Positions 33,462 through 42,122 of a DNA stretch of 64,000 bases are shown here, piece by piece (position 1 is the stretch's first letter; every line of letters begins with the position of its first letter). Position numbers and translations under genes: made by a program. This stretch comes from JAXMCK01 sp046349395. GTDB lineage: Bacteria; Pseudomonadota; Alphaproteobacteria; Geminicoccales; Geminicoccaceae. The stretch lies in NCBI GenBank assembly GCA_046349395.1, contig JAXMCK010000008.1, positions 124,001-188,000 of the forward strand, in the 5' to 3' direction. The notes under the pieces are model-generated. The model made no database searches and had not been told where the DNA came from. It saw only the letters and a program-made list of their open reading frames with translations.

Positions 33462-34959
33462 GGCCAAGCATCAGCTCGCCGATGGCCTCGCGCGGGGTGC
33501 CCGGCGCGCAGGTGCCGACGATGCGGCCGCGGCTCATGACGAGAATGCGGTCGGAAAGGGCCTGGATCTCCTCGAGGTCCTCGCTGATGAGGAGGATGCC
33601 GGCACCGGCGGCGGCTGCCTCCTCGAGCCGGTCGTAGACGAAGCGGCAGGCGGCGACGTCGAGGCCACGGGTGGGGGAGTGGACGACGAGGACGCGGACA
33701 GCGCCGTCGAGCTCCCGGGCGAGGACGATCTTCTGCGCGTTGCCGCCCGAGAGCAGGCGCGCCGGGCGGCGGGGCGTGGCGCCTGCGATGCCGAAGCGGG
33801 AGATCGCGTCGCGCGCGGTCTCCTGCAGCCGGCCGAGCGAGAGGAAGGTGCGGCCGTAGCGGCCCTCGCGGACGGCCTCGAGGCCGAGATTGCGGGCCAC
33901 GGACAGCTCGCCGGCGAGACCCCAGGTCTTACGGTCGGCGGGAACGAAGCGGAGGCCCTCGGCACGGCGGTGCCAGATCGAGCTGCCTGTGACGTCGACG
34001 CCGTGCAGGCGGATGGTACCGGACGTGGTGGGCAGGAGGCCCAGGAGCGCTTCGGCCAGTTCCTCCTGGCCGTTGCCGCCGACACCGGCGACGCCGACGA
34101 TCTCACCCGCGGCGACGGTGAGATCGACGCCGGCCAGCGCCATCGCACCGGCTGCGGGTGCCGTCGTCAGGCCCTCGACGCGGAGGCACTCGGCTCCCCC
34201 AGTGCGCGACAGGCGGGCGGGCGGGGCGTCCGGGTCGCGCTCCTCACCGACCATCAGGCGACCCAGCATGGTGCGGTCGGCCTCGGAGGCGGGCAGGCCG
34301 GTGGCGACCATGCGGCCGGCGCGCATGACGCTGACCCGGTCGCAGAAGGCGGCGACCTCGCGCAGCTTGTGGGTGATGAGGACGATGCCGAGGCCTTGCT
34401 TGGCAAGCTGGCGGACGACCTCGCCGAGGCGGGCGGACTCCTGGTCGGTCAGCGTGGCGGTGGGCTCATCGAGGATCAGGATGCGGGCACCGAGCGCCAG
34501 GATGCGGAGGATCTCGACCCGCTGCTGCTCGGCCAGCGACATGTCGCGGACGCGGACGTCGGTGCGGACGGAGAGACCGGTGCTCTTACCGAGGTCCGTC
34601 AGGCGGGCGTCGGCCTGCACGATGGTGCGGAGGTCCGGGCGGCCGGCGGCGGCGAGGAGAAGGTTTTCGGACGCGGTGAAAGCGGCCACGAGGCGGAAGT
34701 GCTGGTGGACCATGCCGATGCCTGCGGCCTGCGCGTCGCGCGGGCTGCGCAGGTCGACGGCGGCACCGTTGATGCGGATGGTGCCGTCGTCCGCGGCATA
34801 GATGCCGGCCAGGATATTCATCAGCGTCGACTTGCCGGCGCCGTTCTCGCCGAGCAGCGCGTGGACCTCGCCGCGCTGCAAAGCGAAGTCGACGCCGCCC
34901 AGCACGACGGTGTCGCCGAACGACTTTCTCACGCCCGCCATGGCGACGAGCGGTTCCAA
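33454..34959 (-). CDS. BMP-type ABC transporter ATP-binding protein (two NBDs, YufO-like)
   Basis: 501 aa. NBD1 has Walker A GENGAGKSTLMNILAG, signature MSLAEQQRVEILRIL and Walker B ILILDEPTATLT. NBD2 has GVAGVGGNGQEELAEALLG, signature LLSGGNAQKIVLAREL and VLVVHSPTRGLD, where the Walker B acidic pair is lost, as is normal for the second domain of this family. The apparent start is TTG 34959; ATG 34941 would also work. It lies 23 bases after the binding-protein gene. Confidence 0.88.
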   Translation of the reverse strand: MEPLVAMAGVRKSFGDTVVLGGVDFALQRGEVHALLGENGAGKSTLMNILAGIYAADDGTIRINGAAVDLRSPRDAQAAGIGMVHQHFRLVAAFTASENLLLAAAGRPDLRTIVQADARLTDLGKSTGLSVRTDVRVRDMSLAEQQRVEILRILALGARILILDEPTATLTDQESARLGEVVRQLAKQGLGIVLITHKLREVAAFCDRVSVMRAGRMVATGLPASEADRTMLGRLMVGEERDPDAPPARLSRTGGAECLRVEGLTTAPAAGAMALAGVDLTVAAGEIVGVAGVGGNGQEELAEALLGLLPTTSGTIRLHGVDVTGSSIWHRRAEGLRFVPADRKTWGLAGELSVARNLGLEAVREGRYGRTFLSLGRLQETARDAISRFGIAGATPRRPARLLSGGNAQKIVLARELDGAVRVLVVHSPTRGLDVAACRFVYDRLEEAAAAGAGILLISEDLEEIQALSDRILVMSRGRIVGTCAPGTPREAIGELMLGHA

Positions 34960-34982
34960 GGCGGCGGGCTCCGTCTAGGCGG

Positions 34983-36083
34983 TCAGCTCTTCGGCATGGT
35001 GCCGATGGTGCCCTCGACAAGATAGTCCATGTTCCAGAGCGCGGCGTCGTCGATGGTGGCACCCTCGGCCACGGCAACCGAGCCGTCCTGCTTGCGGATC
35101 GGGCCGGTGAAAGGCTGGAAGGTGCCGGCGGCCATGGCGACCTTGGCGGCGGCGATCTTCTCCTGCACCGCAGCGGGGACCTTGTCGCTCAGCGGGGCCA
35201 ACTCGATCACGCCTTCGGCCAAGCCTGGGAAGGCGCCGTACTCGCTGGGCTTCCAGGTGCCGTCGGTCATCGCCTTGATGGTGGGGACGAGATACTTGTC
35301 CCAGACGAACATGACCGAGGTCAGACTCCCCTTCGGCGCATGCTGGCGCATGTCGAGCTGGAAGCCGATCGAGGCCGCACCCCGCGCTTCCGCAGCGACG
35401 AAGGGGGCCGAGGACGACAGGTTGTTGGCGATCACGTCGATGCCCTGGTCGAGCATCGCCTCGGCGACTTGGCCCTCCTTCACCGGATCCCACCAGGAGT
35501 TGGTGTAGACGACGGTGACGGTGACATCCGGGTCGATGGCGCGGGCACCCAGCGTGAAGGCGTTGACGTCCCAGTTCACGACACCGACGGGGAAACCGCC
35601 GAGGATGCCGAGCTTCTTCGACTTCGTGGCCCCGGCGGCGGCCATGCCGGCGAGATACCAGCCCTGATAGGTCCGGGCGTAGAAGCCTTCGAGGTTGGCG
35701 GCGTTGGTGGTGCCCGACGCGTTGAGGAAGCCCTTGTCGGGGTAGCGCTTCGCCGCCTCCAGGATGCCGTCGCTGTAGCCGTAGGTCGTGCCGACGATGA
35801 TGTTGAAGCCGCGCTTGGCGTAGAGGTCGATGGCGTTGTTCAGCGCCGTCGCCTCCTCGGGGATGCTCTCGGTGATCGCGATCGGCAGGCCGAGTTGCGC
35901 CTCGACGGCAGCACGCGCCTTGTCGATGGCCTCGTTCCAGCCGCCGTCCTTGGTGGTGGCGCCGTAGATGAAGGCGATCTTGGGCGGGCCGTCGAGGGTG
36001 AAGGCGGCGAGTGGGCCGGCGGCGAGGCCGATGACGGCCGCAAGTGCTGCCGCGAGGACAGTCCCCAGGCGTTTCTTCTGCAT
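34983..36083 (-). CDS. BMP-family ABC transporter substrate-binding protein
   Basis: 366 aa periplasmic binding protein of the Med/BmpA family. A Sec signal (residues 1 to about 27, RLGTVLAAALAAVIGLAAGP) precedes PPKIAFIYGATTKDGGWNEA. FNIIVGTTYGYSDGILEAAK and TYQGWYLAGMAAAGATKS are family hallmarks. No lipobox Cys, unlike the Gram-positive lipoprotein forms. It lies 26 bases downstream of the dioxygenase gene in the same operon. BMP-family ligands are commonly nucleosides or purine-like bases; the ligand here is unknown. Confidence 0.88.
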   Translation of the reverse strand: MQKKRLGTVLAAALAAVIGLAAGPLAAFTLDGPPKIAFIYGATTKDGGWNEAIDKARAAVEAQLGLPIAITESIPEEATALNNAIDLYAKRGFNIIVGTTYGYSDGILEAAKRYPDKGFLNASGTTNAANLEGFYARTYQGWYLAGMAAAGATKSKKLGILGGFPVGVVNWDVNAFTLGARAIDPDVTVTVVYTNSWWDPVKEGQVAEAMLDQGIDVIANNLSSSAPFVAAEARGAASIGFQLDMRQHAPKGSLTSVMFVWDKYLVPTIKAMTDGTWKPSEYGAFPGLAEGVIELAPLSDKVPAAVQEKIAAAKVAMAAGTFQPFTGPIRKQDGSVAVAEGATIDDAALWNMDYLVEGTIGTMPKS

Positions 36084-36109
36084 TGTTCTACCTTGGCTCT
36101 AGCGGAAGT

Positions 36110-37153
36110 TCAGGGTGCGGCCGCCTCGGGCTGCCGATGCGCATAGGTGTCGTCGAAGCGGCTGCAGATATAGTCGCCAGTCGTCGTCGCCGGATATCTG
36201 GCAGGCCTGTCCTTGTCGACGCAGGTCGGCAGCACCTCGATCGTCGCCTGCGAGTTGGTGCCGAAGAAGAACGGGATGGAATAGCGACGGCGGCCGGAAC
36301 GGTTGATCGCGCGGTGCACGGTCGAGGCGAAATAGTCGTTGGTCCAGCGGGCCATGAGATCGCCGACATTGACGATGAAGCAGCCCGAGATCGGCGGGGC
36401 GGCGATCCAGTGCCCGGCGGTGTTAAGCACCTGCAGCGCCGGCACGTCGTCGGTGCAGAGGATGGTGAAGCACTCGTAGTCGGAGTGGGCGCCGATGCCG
36501 ATCTGCCGCTCGTCGATCGGGCCGTCCTGGCTCGGGTAGTGGAGCACGCGCATGTGCGCCATGGGCTTGGTGATGAAGGGCTCGAAATAGCCCTCGTCGA
36601 GGTCGAGGGCGATGGCGAAGGCGCCGAAGATCTTGCGGCCGAAGCCGATCATGGCGGCGTGGTAGGCGAGCAGCGCCTCGCGGAAGCCCGGCAGGTCGGA
36701 GGGCCACTGGTTGGGGCCGTAGCCGAAGACGCCGGCCTGCACGTCGGGATCCGTCGGCGGCAGGTCGAGGGCGAGGTCGAAGCCCTCGTGCAGGTCGCCG
36801 CGGGCGGTGGGGTCGGTGTTCTCGCCGAGCAGCTTCGTATAGCCGCGGAGATTGTGAGAGTTGGCGATGTCGACGGCCAACTTCTGGTCTAGCGGTAGGT
36901 CGAAGAAGCGGTGGGCGGCCTCAAAGGTGGCGTCGATCACCTGCTGCGGTACGCGGTGGTTGCGGGCGTAGAAGAAGCCGACACGGGTGCACGCGTCGCG
37001 GACGGCGTCGCCCACCGCCTGACGGGCGGCGAGATCGGGCTCGAACATAGGGGCGAAGTCGACGATCGGGATCTCGGTGAAGGGCACCTGCCGGGCCGAC
37101 AGGCCGCTGTCCAAGGCCGCGCGCAGACCGTTACCGGTGGTGATGACCGCCAC
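36110..37153 (-). CDS. Isopenicillin-N-synthase-like 2-oxoglutarate/Fe(II) dioxygenase
   Basis: 347 aa from GTG 37153. The DIOX_N segment (IPIVDFAPMF; GFFYARNHRVP) is followed by the catalytic double-stranded beta-helix with the metal triad HxD in IGAHSDYECFTIL and the distal His in STVHRAINRSG, then RRRYSIPFFF (Arg and Ser binding 2-oxoglutarate). GTG 37153 is chosen because GGAGGGCGGAA lies directly upstream; GTG 37177 has no ribosome site. First gene of the BMP importer operon, so its substrate is probably what the transporter brings in. Family relatives hydroxylate small molecules, including bases and alkaloids. Confidence 0.85.
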   Translation of the reverse strand: MAVITTGNGLRAALDSGLSARQVPFTEIPIVDFAPMFEPDLAARQAVGDAVRDACTRVGFFYARNHRVPQQVIDATFEAAHRFFDLPLDQKLAVDIANSHNLRGYTKLLGENTDPTARGDLHEGFDLALDLPPTDPDVQAGVFGYGPNQWPSDLPGFREALLAYHAAMIGFGRKIFGAFAIALDLDEGYFEPFITKPMAHMRVLHYPSQDGPIDERQIGIGAHSDYECFTILCTDDVPALQVLNTAGHWIAAPPISGCFIVNVGDLMARWTNDYFASTVHRAINRSGRRRYSIPFFFGTNSQATIEVLPTCVDKDRPARYPATTTGDYICSRFDDTYAHRQPEAAAP

Positions 37154-37329
37154 TTCCGCCCTCCGTTTCCGAGTCACTCACATGCACATGCTGTGCCGCC
37201 ACGGGAGAGCCCGTAATCGGCTCACCGCGGCGGTCGGCTGCCCTCTTCGCGGACAGCCCCAGCCGCCTGTGCACAGGTCCTGATCAGATACGGTCGCGGC
37301 GCCGTTGGCAACGCATCACCTGCGCAAGC

Positions 37330-37788
37330 TCAGGCGCTTCCCTGCAGGGCGGCGTTCCAGCGGCGCTGCATCTCGGCTGGCGTCACGTCCTCGCGGTGGG
37401 TGGCGATGAACCAGGCATGGCCGAACGGGTCCACGATCATGCCGGAGCGGTCGCCGTAGAACTGGTCGCTGACCGGCCGGAGGATCGTGGCACCGGCCGC
37501 GGCGGCCTTGGCGACGACACTGTCCACGTCGTCGACATAGAGGTGAAGCTTGACGGGCGAACCGCCGATGCTGGTCGGGCTCAAGGCACCGAAATCCGGG
37601 AACTCGTCGGAGAGGTAGAGGCTCGACCCGCCGAGCGACATCTCGGCGTGACCGATTCGGCCAGAGGGATCGGTGAGCCTGAAGCGCTCGGTGGCGCCGA
37701 AAGCGTCGCGGTAGAAGGCCAAGGCCGACCCCGCGTCCTTGACGGTGATGTAGGGGGTCAGCGGTCCCGTGCGGGGCGCATCCGACAT
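37330..37788 (-). CDS. VOC-superfamily (glyoxalase/PhnB-like) protein
   Basis: 152 aa. Paired beta-alpha-beta-beta-beta modules: LTPYITVKDAGSALAFYRDA, FGATERFRLTDPSGRIGHAE and KLHLYVDDVDSVVAKAAAAG, then a PVSDQFYGDRSGMIVDPFGH block typical of PhnB/YdcJ-like VOC proteins. ATG 37788 has AAGGAGG upstream. Divergent from a TetR regulator with an inverted-repeat operator between them, so it is probably the TetR target. The function could be a dioxygenase, lyase or resistance protein; metal ligands cannot be assigned with confidence. Confidence 0.82.
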   Translation of the reverse strand: MSDAPRTGPLTPYITVKDAGSALAFYRDAFGATERFRLTDPSGRIGHAEMSLGGSSLYLSDEFPDFGALSPTSIGGSPVKLHLYVDDVDSVVAKAAAAGATILRPVSDQFYGDRSGMIVDPFGHAWFIATHREDVTPAEMQRRWNAALQGSA

Positions 37789-37818
37789 GTCCAGCCTCCT
37801 TGCCGGCCGTTCCACATT

Positions 37819-37842
37819 ACGTTACGTTTCGTTCTATAACGT
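37819..37842. promoter_or_regulatory. ACGTTA-N12-TAACGT inverted repeat, candidate TetR operator
   Basis: Perfect 6-base arms at 37819-37824 and 37837-37842 in the 74-base gap between the divergent VOC gene and the TetR gene. The 24-bp span fits a TetR-family dimer site. Confidence 0.5.
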
Positions 37843-37862
37843 GCAGGAAGCGGGCGGGTCAA

Positions 37863-38441
37863 GTGAACGAGCGACGAGGGCGGCCACGCGATCCGCGGAC
37901 GCGAGAGGCCATTCTGGCGGCGGCGCGTGCGCTGCTCGACGAGGGTGGGTTGTCGGCGGTGACGATGGAGGCCGTTGCGCAGCGGGCCGGCGTCGGCAAG
38001 CCGACCGTCTACCGCTACTGGCCGAACGCGTCGGCCGTTGCGATGGCCGCCTTCCTGGATGGCGCGAAGCCGACACGGGCACCGGACCCGACCGGCGATC
38101 CGCTGGGCGTTCTCAGGAATCAGCTCGCTGGGATCGCCGCCACCTTCGCCGCGCGGACGGGACGGATGGTCAAGGCGATGATCGCGGCCAGCATCGGCGA
38201 GACCGAGCTGGAGAAGGCGTTCCGCCACCAGTTCATCGCGCAGAGCCGCGACGAGGGACGACGATTGCTGCTCGCGGCTCAAGAATTGGGGCAGGTCCGC
38301 GGCGACATCGATGCGGAGACGACGCTCGATCTGATCTACGGGCCGCTCTACTTCCGGCTCCTCATGGGCCATGCGCCGCTCGATGCGGCGTTCACCGACG
38401 CGCTGCTGGATCAGGTGCTGGCAGGCATCGGCACCCCTTGA
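37863..38441 (+). CDS. TetR-family transcriptional regulator
   Basis: 192 aa. N-terminal HTH: RDPRTREAILAAARALLDEG, then LSAVTMEAVAQRAGVGKPTVYRYWPN. C-terminal ligand domain of the AcrR type (TetR_C, VIYGPLYFRLLMGHAPLD-like). GTG 37863 begins VNERRGRPRD; a longer frame begins inside the operator region and is unlikely. Divergent from the VOC gene, which it probably represses. It converges on the desaturase gene, stops only 3 bases apart. Confidence 0.85.
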   Translation: MNERRGRPRDPRTREAILAAARALLDEGGLSAVTMEAVAQRAGVGKPTVYRYWPNASAVAMAAFLDGAKPTRAPDPTGDPLGVLRNQLAGIAATFAARTGRMVKAMIAASIGETELEKAFRHQFIAQSRDEGRRLLLAAQELGQVRGDIDAETTLDLIYGPLYFRLLMGHAPLDAAFTDALLDQVLAGIGTP

Positions 38442-38444
38442 GCC

Positions 38445-39509
38445 CTATTCGGCGGCCACGGCAAAGGCCGGCGACGGCCGCGCACCCGGCGGGAGCTGAC
38501 GCTGGACGAACCAGGTGGGCTCGCGCACCTGGCGCAGGATGGCCGGGACGATCTCCTTGTAGGCGGCCCAGCAGCTCGGATAGGGCGGCGGGCAGTCGGC
38601 CTTCATCGCCTCGTGCAGCTTCGGCAGCGCGTGGTAGGGCACCATCGGGAACATGTGGTGCTCCACGTGATAGTTCATGTTCGAATAGATGAAGCGGAAG
38701 ATCGGGTTCATGTACACGGTGCGCGAGTTGAGGCGATGGTCGAGCACGTCTTCGGCCAGTCCTGCGTGCTGTGTCAGCCCGAAGAAATAGTGGAGCCAGG
38801 CACCGTAGAAGGACGGCAGGCCGATCAGCATCAACGGCAGGAAGCTCCACATCCACAAAGCCGCGATGATAGTGGCGGCGTAGATGGCGACCCAGACCCG
38901 CGCCTCGAAGATCACCTTCGGCCACTCGGACTCGGGGATGTAGTCGCGGTCCTCGGGCGAGATGGTCCCCATGGCATGGCGGAAGACGCTGGCCAGCTCG
39001 GCCGGTCCCTGTCGGAGGTTGAAGAAGCTGAGGAAGATTCCCCACAAGTCCGGAGGCTTCGGCAGGGCGATCTCGCGGTCGCGGCCGACGATGATCGTGT
39101 CGGTGTGATGGCGCGCGTGGCTCCAGCGCCAGAGTGTGGGCTGCCGCATCACGCCGAAGCTGCCGAGCTGGTAGACGACGTCGTTCATCCAGCGGGTCTT
39201 GAAGGCGGTGCCGTGGCCGGCCTCGTGCCAGCGCGAGTCCGAGGCGGCCCCGTAGAGCACGCCGTAGACGGCGAAGACCGGCACGGCCCACCAGGTGCCC
39301 CAGGTGAGGCAGCCGAGGATGCCGGTGGCGACGAGCGCCGTCAGCCAGATGAGGGTGTCGCGGATGGCCGGACCGTCCCGACGCTGCATCAGCTCCTTCA
39401 TCTGCTTGCGCGGGATCGGACAAGCGTACCAGGTCGCACCGGCGAGACCGCGCTCCCGCGCGCGAAGATTCTCGGGGCCTGTCAGGCTGTAGTCACGGAT
39501 CGTCCTCAT
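38445..39509 (-). CDS. Fatty acid desaturase (membrane di-iron)
   Basis: 354 aa membrane-bound desaturase/hydroxylase. The three histidine boxes of the di-iron site are intact: HEAGH (95-99), HARHH (131-135) and HVEHH (281-285), with hydrophobic helices between. A strong AAGGAGG precedes the ATG. The preference for acyl lipid, carotenoid or other hydrocarbon cannot be told, though the HxxxH-HxxHH-HxxHH spacing fits fatty-acid desaturases. Monocistronic, followed on the plus strand by nothing shared; it lies between the TetR gene and the PfkB kinase gene. Confidence 0.88.
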   Translation of the reverse strand: MRTIRDYSLTGPENLRARERGLAGATWYACPIPRKQMKELMQRRDGPAIRDTLIWLTALVATGILGCLTWGTWWAVPVFAVYGVLYGAASDSRWHEAGHGTAFKTRWMNDVVYQLGSFGVMRQPTLWRWSHARHHTDTIIVGRDREIALPKPPDLWGIFLSFFNLRQGPAELASVFRHAMGTISPEDRDYIPESEWPKVIFEARVWVAIYAATIIAALWMWSFLPLMLIGLPSFYGAWLHYFFGLTQHAGLAEDVLDHRLNSRTVYMNPIFRFIYSNMNYHVEHHMFPMVPYHALPKLHEAMKADCPPPYPSCWAAYKEIVPAILRQVREPTWFVQRQLPPGARPSPAFAVAAE

Positions 39510-39524
39510 GACCGCTGGCCTCCT

Positions 39525-40469
39525 TCAGGCGCGCGTCGGCGTGGTCCGCATGAACTCGAGGGTATGCTCGAACGACGTCACACCCGCCTGCGAGCCCAGA
39601 CCCGTGGCGTTCAGCGCCGAGGTTGCCTGGGCGAAGCGGACGGTCGTCTCGGGGTCGCAGCCGCGGCAGATGCCGACGGCGAAGCCGGCATTGAAGGCGT
39701 CGCCGCAGCCGCAGGTGCACTTCACCTTGATGTCGAAGGCGGGCTGGCGGAAGCGGGTGCCGTCGCGGTGGTGGTAGTAGGCCCCGTCCCCGCCCAGCGT
39801 CAGGACGCAGCAGGCAACGCCGCGGTCGATGAAGAAGCGGGCATTGTCGTCGGGGTCCTTCAGGCCCGTCAGCGCCTGCGCCTCCTCGATCGAGGGCATG
39901 AAGTAGTCGGTGTGGGGCAGCACGGCAGCGACGGCGGGCAGGTCTTCGGGCGAGCCCGCGAAGACGTCGACGGTGGTCGTGGCACCGCGGGCCTTGGCGA
40001 TCCGGACAAGCTCGGCGTTGCGGCCCTTGTCCATCTCGCGCATCAGGCCGACGCCGCCCAGATGCACGACGCGCGAGTCTACGACCTGCTCAAGCATGCC
40101 GTCGTCGACGAGGAAGTCGGCGGTGGCACCCTTCATGTGCAAAGCGGGGCGTGCACCGTCGGGGCGGGTGGTGACGATCGAGCTCGACGTCTTCCAGCCC
40201 GGCTTGCGCTGCATCGTCGAAGTGTCGACGCCGAAGTCGCCGAGACGCTTCAGGACCCAGTCGCCCATCAAGTCCTCGCCCACGCCGCCGACGGCGAGGC
40301 AGCGGAGGCCCATCTTGGCGGCGGCAATGACGGCGGTGCCGGCGGCACCTGAGACGGCCAGGGTGATCTCGTCGATGAAGAAGGTGTCGGCACCAGGCGG
40401 TAGGTCGTTCACCGGCCAGCCCAGGCAATCGAAGGTGATGAAGCCGATCGACGCGTAGTCGTAGCGCAT
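39525..40469 (-). CDS. PfkB-family carbohydrate kinase with variant GCGD motif
   Basis: 314 aa ribokinase-like sugar kinase. AVSGAAGTAVIAAAKMGLRC and AVGGVGEDLMGDWVLKRL form the substrate-binding half; the C-terminal catalytic block reads CTCGCGDAFNAGFAVG. The usual DTxGAGD is changed to KCTCGCGD; the catalytic Asp and following Ala-Phe remain, but the preceding Asp and the anion-hole Ala are replaced. ATG 40469 follows GGGAACAGGG. It is likely co-transcribed with the SAF-domain dehydrogenase gene 106 bases upstream and divergent from the sugar/polyol importer, so it probably phosphorylates an oxidised or isomerised sugar. Confidence 0.82.
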   Translation of the reverse strand: MRYDYASIGFITFDCLGWPVNDLPPGADTFFIDEITLAVSGAAGTAVIAAAKMGLRCLAVGGVGEDLMGDWVLKRLGDFGVDTSTMQRKPGWKTSSSIVTTRPDGARPALHMKGATADFLVDDGMLEQVVDSRVVHLGGVGLMREMDKGRNAELVRIAKARGATTTVDVFAGSPEDLPAVAAVLPHTDYFMPSIEEAQALTGLKDPDDNARFFIDRGVACCVLTLGGDGAYYHHRDGTRFRQPAFDIKVKCTCGCGDAFNAGFAVGICRGCDPETTVRFAQATSALNATGLGSQAGVTSFEHTLEFMRTTPTRA

Positions 40470-40575
40470 GGGCCCTGTTCCCGCCGCCGCTCGCACGCTC
40501 CCCTGTGCTTCGGCTTGCTCTCTACTCCACCGATCGTCGAGACCGGGTCAAGGCCGGAGCGGCCGAAGCCGGTGG

Positions 40576-41895
40576 CTAGACGAACCGCGCATCCGCCTGA
40601 TCGAGGCGGCGGCGGATCTGGGTCACGACCAGCGACTCGTCGGGGGCGCAGTTGCGGTAGGTCAGCCGCTCGCCGGCCTTGATGGGCTGCAGCACGGTGG
40701 CCCGCTCGGCGAGGCCCAGCGGCAGGGAGGCGCTGTCGCGGGCATCCGCCCAGGTCATGGCGAAGCCGCGATAGTCGGACTCGCCGATTTTACCCAGCAT
40801 GTCGCCCGGAGCGAGGTCGCGCTTGGCGACGGCGGCACATTCGGCGACGGGTCGCTCCAGCGGCTCCATGTCGGGCTGGCGGCCCAGCACCGTTCGGGCG
40901 GCCGAAAGGGGTACTTCGAGGCTGGTCAGGTGATAGGGGCGAAGCAACGCGTAGCAGGGGCCGGGGCCGACCTTGAGGTCGGTCATGCGTTCGGCGACGC
41001 GGGGGTGGCGTGGCTTGACGATGCAGAAGACGCCGGGAGCCACACCCTTGCCGATGCTGTAGTCGACGACGCCCGACTTCTCGAGGATACCGCCGTCCTC
41101 CTTCGTGCAGAGGACCTGGGCGAGCTCGTCGCGGGTGGCGGCGGGGCCGTGCATGCCGGGTACGTCGGGGACGAGGCCTGTCGCGTTGGCGACGGCCACC
41201 ATCTCGATCATCGTCTTCGAGCCATCGACGAACTCGACCAGCATGCGGGCGTTCATGTTCCGCCGCCGGGCCTCCTCCTCGTACTCCTCCGGCATGGCGT
41301 CGAACTTCAGCGGGTTGTTCTTGCCCTTGCCGGCAGCGACGATCTCGAAGCCGGTGGACTGGGCGAAGGCGATAAGCTCCAGCGTGGCGGCGGGCTCGTC
41401 GCCGGCGGCACCGGTGTAGGCGACGCCGGCCTTCTTGGCCTCCGCCGCGAGAAAGCGGCCGATGGTGATGTCGGCCTCGACGTTCAGCATCACGACATGC
41501 TTGCCGTTGCGCATCGCTTCCAGCGCGATGAGGCTGCCGATGTTCGGGTTGCCGGTGGCGTCGATGATGACGTCGATGCGGCCGGCGGCGCAGAGTGCTT
41601 TGTAGTCGGCGGTGAGTGCCACGTTGCCGGCCTCGATCGCGGCGTCGACGGTGGAGGCCGAGCCCGCCTCGACTATCTGCGAGCGGTCGCGGCCCGACAT
41701 CAGGAGGGCATCGACTGCCGCCTCATGGCGGACCTCGCTGACGGCACCGAGCCGGACCGCCGGCATGAGCGAGAGCTGGACGACGATGTCGGTGCCCATC
41801 TGCCCGGCACCGGCGAGGCCCACGGTGACGGGCCCCTTCCGCTCGACATGGGCAGCAAGCTCGGCCGCGAAACCGACCGGATGGATCGCGCTCAT
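40576..41895 (-). CDS. NAD(P)-dependent homoserine-dehydrogenase-like protein with SAF domain
   Basis: 439 aa. The N-terminal Rossmann fold (VTVGLAGAGQMGTDIVVQLS) is followed by a homoserine-dehydrogenase-like catalytic region (IDVIIDATGNPNIGSLIALE, KGKNNPLKFDAMPEEYEEEA) and a C-terminal SAF-like domain (AVAKRDLAPGDMLGKIGESD; LQPIKAGERLTYRNC). Similar proteins accompany sugar/polyol importers and act on branched or tetrose sugars. ATG 41895 has GAGGAGAGG upstream, which excludes the longer frame up to 42060. Divergent from the binding-protein gene at 42123 across an inverted repeat. The reaction is unknown. Confidence 0.8.
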   Translation of the reverse strand: MSAIHPVGFAAELAAHVERKGPVTVGLAGAGQMGTDIVVQLSLMPAVRLGAVSEVRHEAAVDALLMSGRDRSQIVEAGSASTVDAAIEAGNVALTADYKALCAAGRIDVIIDATGNPNIGSLIALEAMRNGKHVVMLNVEADITIGRFLAAEAKKAGVAYTGAAGDEPAATLELIAFAQSTGFEIVAAGKGKNNPLKFDAMPEEYEEEARRRNMNARMLVEFVDGSKTMIEMVAVANATGLVPDVPGMHGPAATRDELAQVLCTKEDGGILEKSGVVDYSIGKGVAPGVFCIVKPRHPRVAERMTDLKVGPGPCYALLRPYHLTSLEVPLSAARTVLGRQPDMEPLERPVAECAAVAKRDLAPGDMLGKIGESDYRGFAMTWADARDSASLPLGLAERATVLQPIKAGERLTYRNCAPDESLVVTQIRRRLDQADARFV

Positions 41896-42020
41896 CGCCT
41901 CTCCTCGCCGCCGGAGCTGAGGCCGGACGGACGGAGCCGAGCTAGTGAACATCCGTGCACCTGTCCAGACATCTGTACCGGGAAGGCGTTCCACCCTATC
42001 ACCGAGACGCCATTGCTTGG

Positions 42021-42045
42021 TGGTTGACAGGGGAAGTGTCGACCA
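42021..42045. promoter_or_regulatory. TGGTTGACA-N7-TGTCGACCA inverted repeat overlapping TTGACA
   Basis: Arms 42021-42029 and 42037-42045 match 8 of 9 bases as a dyad. The left arm contains TTGACA, a good -35 for the importer operon (ATG 42123), although no clear -10 lies at the expected place. Binding here would block that promoter; the regulator is not encoded next door. Confidence 0.4.
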
Positions 42046-42122
42046 ACGAACTGTCGGCACAGCGACGGCGTCGTCGAGCGTCCGTCGGTCGAGGATCGCA
42101 ACGAACGATCAGGAGGCAAACG

